Under the pieces are notes generated by a model, which was not told the DNA's origin, did no database searches, and saw only the letters and a list, made by a program, of their open reading frames with translations. Below, piece by piece: positions 45,765-53,384 of a stretch of DNA of 64,000 nucleotides. Numbering within the stretch: position 1 is the stretch's first letter; each line of letters begins with the position of its first letter. The translations under genes and the position numbers were made by a program. The DNA comes from GCA-2733415 sp049614485 (GTDB lineage: Bacteria > Bacteroidota > Bacteroidia > Flavobacteriales > Flavobacteriaceae), in contig JBMZDR010000007.1 in assembly GCA_049614485.1 (NCBI GenBank), positions 41,206 to 105,205 of the forward strand, given 5' to 3'.

Positions 45765-46579
45765 AATTCGTTTAATTGCGCCCACTCTGTCCAGGAACCG
45801 TCATAGAGTGCTTTTTTATTTTCTAACACTAAACTGGCGGCTAATAACACTATACACGCCGTAATTCCTGAACCACAACTAAAAACCAAAAGATTATTTT
45901 CAATTTTAAAATTATTGAACAATGCTATTAGCTGATTTTTTGTTTTGAATTTACCATCTTCTAACACATCAGTAAAAGGAATATTTATAGAGTTTGGTAT
46001 ATGCCCTCCTCGCAGTCCTTTTCTTGGCTCGGGCGTAATACCATTAAATCTACCTGCAGAGCGGGCATCAATAACAAGCGCTTTTTTCTGATTTAAATTT
46101 TTAGTTAAAAAATGATTATCTCTGATTTTACTAACATCAAAAACAGCTTGAAAATCGCCCTTTTTAAATGTTTGATTTTGAACACTTTCAACTTGATTTC
46201 CTTGAGAAATCCAGTCTGGTAGTCCTCCATCTAAAACTGCCACATTATCAAAACCCATAAGTTTAAACATCCACCATACTCTCGGGCTTGTATATACACC
46301 CAAGTTATCATAGACAACTAGTTTACTTGTCGTGTTTAAACCTAATTCTCGGCACTGTTCCTGAAACTCTTCCTGTGTTAAAAGCGTGTTAGGAAATGGA
46401 CTGTTTACAGCACTAAACTTATGTTTTATATCAAAATAGCGGGCGCCAATGATTTGTAAATTACTTGAATCTGATACTAAGCCCGCTTTATTATCTTGCT
46501 GACTGGCATCAAGGATAACTAAATCTGGGTCTGATAAATTATTCAGTAACCAAGTAGACGATACAAGTGGGCTTTCCAT
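45761..46579 (-). CDS. sseA: 3-mercaptopyruvate/thiosulfate sulfurtransferase
   Basis: 272 aa from the ATG at 46579; a TTG two codons upstream is unlikely. Two rhodanese domains; the active one ends with the persulfide-forming Cys in SCGSGITACIV (near residue 236), whose CGSGxT loop is the mercaptopyruvate-type. PRVWWMFKLMGFDNVAVLDGGLPDW is the inactive-domain signature, and RKGLRGGHIPNSINIPF opens the active site region. It lies 6 bp after pyk and is convergent and overlapping with dinB. Confidence 0.9.
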   Translation of the reverse strand: MESPLVSSTWLLNNLSDPDLVILDASQQDNKAGLVSDSSNLQIIGARYFDIKHKFSAVNSPFPNTLLTQEEFQEQCRELGLNTTSKLVVYDNLGVYTSPRVWWMFKLMGFDNVAVLDGGLPDWISQGNQVESVQNQTFKKGDFQAVFDVSKIRDNHFLTKNLNQKKALVIDARSAGRFNGITPEPRKGLRGGHIPNSINIPFTDVLEDGKFKTKNQLIALFNNFKIENNLLVFSCGSGITACIVLLAASLVLENKKALYDGSWTEWAQLNEF

Positions 46580-46585
46580 AAACAA

Positions 46586-48016
46586 TTACTCTATTACAGA
46601 AACCCTCAAGGTATTTACCATTCCTTTTTTAACAATAGGCATAGCTGCAAGGTTAATCAAATAATCACCTTGAGCCACAAAACCGCGTTCATATGCTATT
46701 TGATTCACATCATCTACAGTGTCATCTGTACTAACAAACTTATCATAGTATATTCCTTTAACTCCCCAAAGTAAACTCAAACGTGCTAATATGTTTTTAT
46801 TAGATGTAAATGCTAATATATGTGCATTTGGGCGCCAAGCAGATATTTGAAACGCTGTATAACCCGAGTTAGTTAAGGTACAAATTGCCTTAGCATCTAT
46901 TTCATCAGCCATATGAGCTGCATGATAACAAACAGATTTCGTAATATAACGTGCTGTTTTTACATGAGGTGGGCGTTCAGGCACTGTAATTAATGGTGAA
47001 TTTTCAACACTATTTATAATCTTTGTCATCGTTTGAATGACCTCTACAGGGTATTTACCAATAGATGTTTCTCCAGAAAGCATCACAGCATCTGCACCAT
47101 CCATAACGGAATTGGCAACATCATTTACTTCTGCCCTGGTTGGTGTTAGACTCGTGATCATAGTTTCCATCATTTGTGTGGCTATGATTACTGGTATTCT
47201 TGCTTTTTTTGCGCGTAGCACTAATTGTTTTTGAATTAATGGTACTTCCTCTGCAGGTATTTCAACTCCTAAATCTCCTCGTGCAACCATTAAACCATCA
47301 CAGAATGCAATAATTTTATCGATGTTTTTTACTGCTTCAGGCTTTTCTATTTTTGCGATAATTGGAATTTTATATGCTGAGTGCTCATTGATTAAATCTT
47401 GTAGCAACTCTAAATCGTCGGCATCTCTTACAAATGACAACGCTATCCAATCTACTTGTTGCTCAACAGCAAAAATGGCGTCTTTAACATCTTTTTCAGT
47501 AAGAGCTGGCAGCGAAATTTTAGTGTTGGGAAGGTTCACTCCTTTTTTAGACTTTAAAGGGCCTCCTTGTATAACAACTGCTTCTACTTCATCTTTACCA
47601 TTTGTACTCTTTACTTCAAAAATTAATTTTCCGTCATCTAATAAAATACGTTCACCTGCTTTAACATCTTCTGGAAATTTTTCGTAATTCATAAATACAC
47701 GGTTTTCATCACCATTAAATGGTTCACCAGTGCAGAATTTTATAACATCGCCATCATTAACAACAACATCGTGATTCATGACACCAACACGAAGTTTTGG
47801 CCCTTGCAAATCACCTAAAATAGCTGTGTTGTATTTATATTTATCACTTAAATCTCTAATGATTTGAATACGCTCTCTAACGTTATCATAGTCAGCATGA
47901 GAAAAGTTTATTCTAAAAACATTTACACCTGCTTTAATCATTTTATGAATCACTTCTCTACTTGAACTTACAGGTCCTAGAGTAGCTACTATTTTTGTTT
48001 TCTTTAATTGCTGCAT
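46586..48016 (-). CDS. pyk: Pyruvate kinase
   Basis: 476 aa. It transfers phosphate from phosphoenolpyruvate to ADP in glycolysis. The N-terminal KTKIVATLGPVSSSREVI, the active-site PIIAKIEKPEAVKNID (catalytic Lys) and the GDLGVEIPAEEVPLIQK block are standard, as is MLSGETSIGKYPVE. The C-terminal allosteric domain (about 345-476) is complete. The ATG overlaps the stop of the IPExxxVDY gene by one base. In many Flavobacteriaceae this pair follows rnc; here it is about 42 kb away. Confidence 0.97.
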   Translation of the reverse strand: MQQLKKTKIVATLGPVSSSREVIHKMIKAGVNVFRINFSHADYDNVRERIQIIRDLSDKYKYNTAILGDLQGPKLRVGVMNHDVVVNDGDVIKFCTGEPFNGDENRVFMNYEKFPEDVKAGERILLDDGKLIFEVKSTNGKDEVEAVVIQGGPLKSKKGVNLPNTKISLPALTEKDVKDAIFAVEQQVDWIALSFVRDADDLELLQDLINEHSAYKIPIIAKIEKPEAVKNIDKIIAFCDGLMVARGDLGVEIPAEEVPLIQKQLVLRAKKARIPVIIATQMMETMITSLTPTRAEVNDVANSVMDGADAVMLSGETSIGKYPVEVIQTMTKIINSVENSPLITVPERPPHVKTARYITKSVCYHAAHMADEIDAKAICTLTNSGYTAFQISAWRPNAHILAFTSNKNILARLSLLWGVKGIYYDKFVSTDDTVDDVNQIAYERGFVAQGDYLINLAAMPIVKKGMVNTLRVSVIE

Positions 48017-48468
48017 TAGTAAAAATTTAAATTATTTTTAGATTTTAAATTAGAAACGTCAATTACAAATGTTGTGATTATTTGCGGGATAGTTTTCATT
48101 TTGTCAATCATATTTTGAATATCATATGAATTATCAGTAATCTTAATCAGGTAATCAACTTTTTTATGTTCTGGTAAAAGATAAATAACGGCTTCAGCAT
48201 CTATTTGGAATAACGACTCCTTAACAACTTTGGCATTGTTATGTTTTTGAAGTGCTTTGTTAGATATGATATTCCAGAGCATCTTATTTTTTTCATCATC
48301 AAATTCGTAAAACTCAAAACTATCAAGGTTTTCTTTTCTTTCAAATTTAACGTTAAAGTTTTTATTCATAAAATAAGCCAAATGATAACATTCTAAAGTG
48401 GTATGAACACCTAACAAATCGTATTCATCATCATCACAATCATTTAAATCTAATTTATAAACTGTCAT
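48016..48468 (-). CDS. IPExxxVDY family protein
   Basis: 150 aa. The hallmark sequence appears as LPEHKKVDYLIK (residues near 98-109), a variant of the IPExxxVDY motif of a Bacteroidota family. It is an acidic, probably soluble protein with a MTVYKLDLNDCDDDEYDLLGVHT start. The function is unknown, but the gene is habitually linked to pyk and coupled by TAATG here, so a role in controlling pyruvate kinase is a possibility, not shown. Confidence 0.82.
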   Translation of the reverse strand: MTVYKLDLNDCDDDEYDLLGVHTTLECYHLAYFMNKNFNVKFERKENLDSFEFYEFDDEKNKMLWNIISNKALQKHNNAKVVKESLFQIDAEAVIYLLPEHKKVDYLIKITDNSYDIQNMIDKMKTIPQIITTFVIDVSNLKSKNNLNFY

Positions 48469-48604
48469 TTATCTGTAATTGAATTACAAAGTAAAGATAG
48501 AATATGATCCTAAAAGATGTGTTATATATCTGTTAATTCTTTTAAAAATAACACTTACAAAAGATTTTTACTATCTTGTAGTCAACCAATTTAATTTTTA
48601 TAAA

Positions 48605-49741
48605 ATGAGTATTTTTGACGAGATAAAAAAGAAGTTAAGTCATGAATTTATTGACATTATTGAATGGCTTGATAGCTCTAATGACACTATAGTTCATCGT
48701 TTTGAACGTTACCAAAATGAAATTAAAAATGACGCCCAATTAATAGTTCGTGAAGGGCAAATTGCCGTGTTTATAAGTGAAGGACAATTAGCTGATGTAT
48801 TTAAACCAGGAACCTATACACTAAACACCAAAAACTTACCAATATTATCCACTCTAAAAGGATGGAAATACGGATTCAATAGTCCCTTTAAAGCGGAAGT
48901 TTATTTTGTAAACTCGCGTTTGTTTACAGATGAAAAATGGGGTACAAAAAACCCAGTAACTCTAAATGATGATCGTTTTGGTTTTGTAGAAGTAAGAGCA
49001 TTTGGAACATATGCCTTTAAAATTAATGATGCTGGAAAATTTATTACCGATATTGTAGGAACGGACAATAATTTTACCAATTTTGAAATTAACGAACACC
49101 TAAAAAGCTTAATATCAACACGTTTTACTGACACCATAGGAGAAGCAAATTTACCTATTGAATTGTATGCAGCCAACACAACCGAGCTGTCTGACACATG
49201 TTTGGAGGTGATGCAGCCAGAGTTTAATTCCGTTGGTATTTCTTTAGAAAAATTCTTTATTGAAAATGTTTCTATGCCTGAAGAACTCAAAAAAGAGATC
49301 TTTGAATATAGTAGATTAAACAAATTAGACTTAGATAAACTTACCAAATTTAAAGCTGCTAAAGCTTTAGAAATTGCAGCAGGAAATGAATCTGGTGCTG
49401 CCGGTGCAGGAATTGGTATGGGTATGGGCTTTGCTATGGCACAACAAATGGGGGGCATGTTAAACCCTCAAGCGCAAAACACCAATGCTACAACACCACA
49501 ACATTCTAATAACGCCACACCACCACCCTTACCGCAACAAACACAATACTTTTATGCCGCAAACGGACAGCAATTAGGTCCTGTATCATTTGAGGGGCTA
49601 AGTCAGTTGTTTGCTAGCAGAACAGTAAATGCAACTACGTTGGTATGGAAACAAGGCATGGTAAACTGGGCAGCTTTAAATACAGTTACAGAACTACAAG
49701 CCCTGTTAGGGTCTGTACCTCCACCGTTGCCAAATAATTAA
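48605..49741 (+). CDS. SPFH-domain protein with C-terminal GYF_2 domain
   Basis: 378 aa from ATG 48605; the frame runs 126 bases further up through non-coding-like sequence and the alternative starts give no domain match. Residues about 30-255 match the YdjI-type SPFH domain (IVREGQIAVFISEGQLADVFKPGTYTL, VEVRAFGTYAFKI, SVGISLEKFFIENVSMPEE). A Gly/Met-rich segment (about 268-290), a Pro-rich linker, then a GYF_2 domain (about 320-368; YFYAANGQQLGPVSF, LVWKQGMVNWAAL). Predicted membrane-associated scaffold, the usual partner of the following zinc-ribbon protein. Confidence 0.86.
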   Translation: MSIFDEIKKKLSHEFIDIIEWLDSSNDTIVHRFERYQNEIKNDAQLIVREGQIAVFISEGQLADVFKPGTYTLNTKNLPILSTLKGWKYGFNSPFKAEVYFVNSRLFTDEKWGTKNPVTLNDDRFGFVEVRAFGTYAFKINDAGKFITDIVGTDNNFTNFEINEHLKSLISTRFTDTIGEANLPIELYAANTTELSDTCLEVMQPEFNSVGISLEKFFIENVSMPEELKKEIFEYSRLNKLDLDKLTKFKAAKALEIAAGNESGAAGAGIGMGMGFAMAQQMGGMLNPQAQNTNATTPQHSNNATPPPLPQQTQYFYAANGQQLGPVSFEGLSQLFASRTVNATTLVWKQGMVNWAALNTVTELQALLGSVPPPLPNN

Positions 49742-49825
49742 ATTTAAAAAAGGGTTTGGGTATAGGTACAATAGCTTACTTATGCTCAAATACTGCATTA
49801 ACAATTATGGATATCGTTTTAGATA

Positions 49826-50935
49826 ATGAATCAAGAACTACCTAAGAAATCTGAGCTTAAAAAATCTTGTATCAACTGTGGTGCAGAGCTAAAATATAAG
49901 CCTGGGTCTTCAGTAATAATATGTGGCTATTGCAATCATGAAGAAGCAATTGAAACATCTAAAACTTCTTTTGAAGAATTGGAATTATCACCCTATTTAG
50001 AAAAAATGGGAGGGCAATCACATACTGAAAAAATTAGTATGTTGCATTGTAAAACTTGTGGTGCTAATCAACATATAGAAGATAATTACAAGTCACTACA
50101 CTGTGTGTATTGTAGTCAGCCTTTAATTGTTGAGGATACATCATTAGAAGATTGGATTTTACCTGGAGCTATTTTACCGTTTCAGTTAACTCATACTGAA
50201 TCTCACACCATATTTAAAAAGTGGGTTAACAACCTATGGTTTGCGCCAAATAATCTAAAAAAAGCAGCTCTAGATCCTGAAAAAACAAAAGGCTTATACG
50301 TGCCTTACTGGACTTTTGATGCAGAGTTATACGGTGAATATAATGGCCAACGTGGTGATTATTATTATGAAACCGAAAATTACAACACTACCGTTAACGG
50401 TAAAAGCGTAAGACGGACAAGACAGGTGCAAAAAACACGTTGGAGTTCTGCTTCAGGAACCATAAACGGATTTATAGATGACACTTTAATTAGTGCATCA
50501 AAGACAATAAAAAACACATTACCTAAAAAAATTACCTCATGGAATTTAGTGCAACTACAACCCTATGACTCAAGTTATTTAGCTGGTTTTGTTACTGAAA
50601 AATATACCTTATCACTACATGACGGGCATTTAAAATCTAACCTAAAAGCCAAAGAGATTGCTACTGCATGGGCAAAACAAGATATTGGTGGCGATACGCA
50701 ACGAATTAATAGTCTGGACATGAAATTAAACAAAGAAACCTTCAAGCATGTGCTGTTGCCTGTTTACATCTCTTCATACTTGTTTAATAATAAAAAATAT
50801 CATTTCTACGTAAATGGTCAGAATGGTGATATTGTAGGTAATAGACCTTATTCTTTCTGGAAAATAACTCTTTTAATCCTTTTAGTGTTAGCCCTTATTG
50901 CCCTAATAGTTATTTTTGGAGAACAAACTCAATAA
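49826..50935 (+). CDS. Double zinc-ribbon membrane protein (YdjG-like)
   Basis: 369 aa. Two zinc ribbons lie at the N-terminus: CINCGAELKYKPG with CGYCNHEEAIE (about 14-45), and CKTCGANQHIEDN with CVYCSQPL (about 75-105). A beta-rich domain follows (VPYWTFDAELYGEYNG), then one C-terminal membrane helix (about 343-365). Such proteins are often mislabelled as PriA because of the ribbon. No helicase motif is present. The arrangement resembles Bacillus YdjG, which works with the SPFH protein YdjI. Its stop is 3 bp from the channel gene. Confidence 0.8.
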   Translation: MNQELPKKSELKKSCINCGAELKYKPGSSVIICGYCNHEEAIETSKTSFEELELSPYLEKMGGQSHTEKISMLHCKTCGANQHIEDNYKSLHCVYCSQPLIVEDTSLEDWILPGAILPFQLTHTESHTIFKKWVNNLWFAPNNLKKAALDPEKTKGLYVPYWTFDAELYGEYNGQRGDYYYETENYNTTVNGKSVRRTRQVQKTRWSSASGTINGFIDDTLISASKTIKNTLPKKITSWNLVQLQPYDSSYLAGFVTEKYTLSLHDGHLKSNLKAKEIATAWAKQDIGGDTQRINSLDMKLNKETFKHVLLPVYISSYLFNNKKYHFYVNGQNGDIVGNRPYSFWKITLLILLVLALIALIVIFGEQTQ

Positions 50936-50938
50936 ATA

Positions 50939-51661
50939 ATGAAAGAAAAATTACGCTTAATAATTGAAGACAATACAACTAAACAAGGGAAAGTATTTGA
51001 TTACTTTATACAAGTTTTAATCCTACTTTCTTTAATTGCTTATGCAATTGAAACGCTTCCAAATAATTCGGAATTTATTGTTGAGTTGTTAATTTATTTT
51101 GAATACTTATGCATTTTCATTTTCTCAATAGAGTATCTACTAAGGGTTTATATTTCAAAAAAAACTTTGAGTTATATCTTTAGTTTTTTTGGCGTAATAG
51201 ACCTGTTAGCAATCTTACCTTTTTACCTGAGTGGAGCCATCGATTTAAGAGCGTTACGAGCCTTTAGGATATTTAGAATATTCAGAGCTTTAAAATTAAT
51301 TAGGTACAACAAAGCCTTGAATAGATTTCATATTGCAGCAAAAATTGTAAAAGAAGAAATAATCTTATTCTTAATGATAACATTCATTTTTATATTTCTT
51401 GCTTCAGCAGGTATTTACTTTTTTGAAAACGAAGCACAACCTGAGGTGTTTACTTCAATTTTTCATAGTGCTTGGTGGTCTGTAGTCACATTAACTACTG
51501 TTGGGTATGGTGATGTTTACCCCATAACTTTAGGAGGTAAAATATTTACTTTTTTTATTTTAATAATAGGCGTTGGTATTGTCACAATTCCTGCAGGACT
51601 CGTAGCAACTGCTTTATCAAGAGCTAGAGAAATTGAAGCAAAAGAATTGAAAAATGAATAA
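50939..51661 (+). CDS. Voltage-gated potassium channel
   Basis: 240 aa, six-helix architecture. S4 is evident as RALRAFRIFRIFRALKLIR (regularly spaced arginines). The pore helix and filter are WWSVVTLTTVGYGDVYP, with TVGYGD as the K+ selectivity sequence, followed by S6 (IFTFFILIIGVGIVTIPAGL, glycine hinge). The short C-terminus has no cytoplasmic regulatory domain. It starts 3 bp after the zinc-ribbon gene and overlaps the methyltransferase by 8 bp, so it belongs to the SPFH cassette. Confidence 0.93.
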   Translation: MKEKLRLIIEDNTTKQGKVFDYFIQVLILLSLIAYAIETLPNNSEFIVELLIYFEYLCIFIFSIEYLLRVYISKKTLSYIFSFFGVIDLLAILPFYLSGAIDLRALRAFRIFRIFRALKLIRYNKALNRFHIAAKIVKEEIILFLMITFIFIFLASAGIYFFENEAQPEVFTSIFHSAWWSVVTLTTVGYGDVYPITLGGKIFTFFILIIGVGIVTIPAGLVATALSRAREIEAKELKNE

Positions 51662-52289
51662 AACATCTAACATCAAAGTTATGTTCAACAAATACGCAAG
51701 TTCTTATCAAGAACAATACATGTCTGTTGATTTATATGAAGCATCATTAAATGAATTCTGTAAAAACATACCAAAAAAGAACGCCACTATTTTAGATGTA
51801 GGATGTGGTCCTGGAAACGTCACACAATATCTTCTAAAACAACGATCAGATTTCAATATTTTAGGAATTGACTTCGCACCGAATATGATTTCATTGGCTA
51901 AAAAAAATAACCCTACTGCATCTTTTAAAGTTATGGATGCTAAATGTATTTCTGACCTTAACAAACTGTATCAAGGAATTGTGTGTGCGTTTTTACTTCC
52001 TTATTTATCAAAAGAAAACACCATAAAGCTTATTGAAGTAATGACTCAATTATTAAATAAAGATGGGGTGTTATACATTAGTACAATGGAGGATATAAAC
52101 TCAAATTCAAAACTCCAAAGCACTAGCCAAAACAAAGACGATCAATTATTCATAAACTACCATGAAATAGGTTACATTACTGAGGCTATAAAAGAAAATG
52201 GGTTAACTATTGTATTTTCTACACTGCAAGAATTTCCTCAAAAACAAGGGAAAAAAACTACTGATTTAATTATCGTTGCAAAAAAATAA
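51654..52289 (+). CDS. Class I SAM-dependent methyltransferase
   Basis: 211 aa. The SAM-binding motif I is ATILDVGCGPGNVTQYLL (near residues 41-58), then ILGIDFAPNMISLAKK (motif II, Asp) and ASFKVMDAKCI. Substrate not predictable: the C-terminal part is short and lacks known substrate domains. It overlaps the channel gene by 8 bp and is 40 bp before dus, which has its own candidate promoter. Confidence 0.85.
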   Translation: MNKTSNIKVMFNKYASSYQEQYMSVDLYEASLNEFCKNIPKKNATILDVGCGPGNVTQYLLKQRSDFNILGIDFAPNMISLAKKNNPTASFKVMDAKCISDLNKLYQGIVCAFLLPYLSKENTIKLIEVMTQLLNKDGVLYISTMEDINSNSKLQSTSQNKDDQLFINYHEIGYITEAIKENGLTIVFSTLQEFPQKQGKKTTDLIIVAKK

Positions 52290-52305
52290 TTAGACTTTTA
52301 AAACC

Positions 52306-52313
52306 TATATTTG
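52306..52313 (+). promoter_or_regulatory. -7 element of the dus promoter
   Basis: TATATTTG, 16 bases before the dus ATG. The nearest TTG (52276-52278) is 27 bp upstream, slightly too far. It suggests dus is separate from the SPFH cassette. Confidence 0.5.
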
Positions 52314-52329
52314 CTGCAGATTATTACAT

Positions 52330-53283
52330 ATGAGTTTTACACTGCTTTCTTCGCCATTACAAGGCTTTACTGACTTCCGATTTAGGAATGCTTTTCATGA
52401 GTATTTTGGAGGCATTGACACTTTTTACGCACCATATATAAGGTTAAACGGAAAACTAAAAATTAAAGGATCCTATGAACGTGACTTACTTGTAGAAAAC
52501 AATACTGTTCCTGAAATCATTCCTCAGGTTATGACTAATGATGCTGATGAGTTTCTATTCGTCACCAAATACATTCAAGAATTAGGCTACACAGAATTGA
52601 ACTGGAACTTAGGCTGTCCGTATCCTATGGTTACCAAACGCGGTATGGGATCTGGGTTGATATGCAACCCAGAAAAAATTGATCATATTTTAGAGCGTGT
52701 ACATACAGAAACAGATGTTGTTGTGTCTATGAAAATGCGAATGGGTTATGAAAATCCGCATGAAATATTAGATGTATTTCCAATTCTAGAAAAATATCCA
52801 ATTAAAAATATTGCCATTCATGCCCGCATAGGCAAGCAGCTCTATAAAGGCGGAGTTGATTTAGAATCGTTTCAAAACTGCGTAGATAACTCAAAACAAA
52901 AACTGTATTACAATGGCGATATCACTTCTGTTACACAGTTTAAACTATTACAAGAACGCTTCCCTTCAATTGATCATTGGATGATTGGTAGAGGCTTAAT
53001 TGCTGACCCCTTTTTACCAAATATGATTAAGAATGACACAACAGAATACCCAAAAGACCGATGGGATATTTTTTCTGCTTTTCACGATAGAATTTTTCAA
53101 GAATACGATGCAGCATTATCTGGCCCCACTCCTATTAAAATGAAAATGTTAGGCTTTTGGGAATTCTTTTCGCAACGTTTTAACAATCCTCAAAAAACCT
53201 ATAAGAAAATTAAAAAAGCAGGTAATGTAAGAGCGTATCAACAAGCCGTTACCGAAATTTTAAAAGCAGAGCGACGTTTGTAA
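52330..53283 (+). CDS. dus: tRNA-dihydrouridine synthase
   Basis: 317 aa. FMN-dependent reduction of uridine in tRNA. The TIM-barrel start LLSSPLQGFTDFRFRNAF is the family's FMN-binding loop, NWNLGCPYPMVTKRGMGSGL carries the catalytic Cys, SMKMRMGYENPHE the active-site Lys, and IHARIGKQLYKGGVD the substrate-facing loop. GDITSVTQF and IGRGLIADPFL complete the barrel. The subtype (DusA, B or C) is uncertain; the length is of the DusC size range. Confidence 0.94.
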   Translation: MSFTLLSSPLQGFTDFRFRNAFHEYFGGIDTFYAPYIRLNGKLKIKGSYERDLLVENNTVPEIIPQVMTNDADEFLFVTKYIQELGYTELNWNLGCPYPMVTKRGMGSGLICNPEKIDHILERVHTETDVVVSMKMRMGYENPHEILDVFPILEKYPIKNIAIHARIGKQLYKGGVDLESFQNCVDNSKQKLYYNGDITSVTQFKLLQERFPSIDHWMIGRGLIADPFLPNMIKNDTTEYPKDRWDIFSAFHDRIFQEYDAALSGPTPIKMKMLGFWEFFSQRFNNPQKTYKKIKKAGNVRAYQQAVTEILKAERRL

Positions 53284-53286
53284 ATT

Positions 53287-53369
53287 GTCATTTCGAAATA
53301 GAAAACTGTAGATTAGAAAATCTAACAAACTCAGTTATTTTATGTGATTTCTCCTAAAGTCGAAATGAC
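53287..53369. repeat. REP-like palindromic element between dus and the ABC-F gene
   Basis: GTCATTTCGA (53287-53296) is inverted at TCGAAATGAC (53360-53369), with a small hairpin TAGATT/AATCTA (53309-53324) and GATTTCTCC inside. This TCATTTCGA-rich, GAGAAATC-containing motif is a kind of short dispersed palindrome I associate with flavobacterial genomes. It fills the gap between two convergent genes. Confidence 0.6.
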
Positions 53370-53384
53370 CTTTAACGTATCAAT

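Noticed and set aside
48479..48604. N-terminal extension of the SPFH protein
   Set aside because: The extra 42 residues match no SPFH N-terminus, and the ATG at 48605 starts the recognisable domain.
49826..50935. PriA helicase / primase annotation for the zinc-ribbon protein
   Set aside because: There are zinc ribbons and a membrane helix but no Walker A, DEAD/DEAH or primase motifs.
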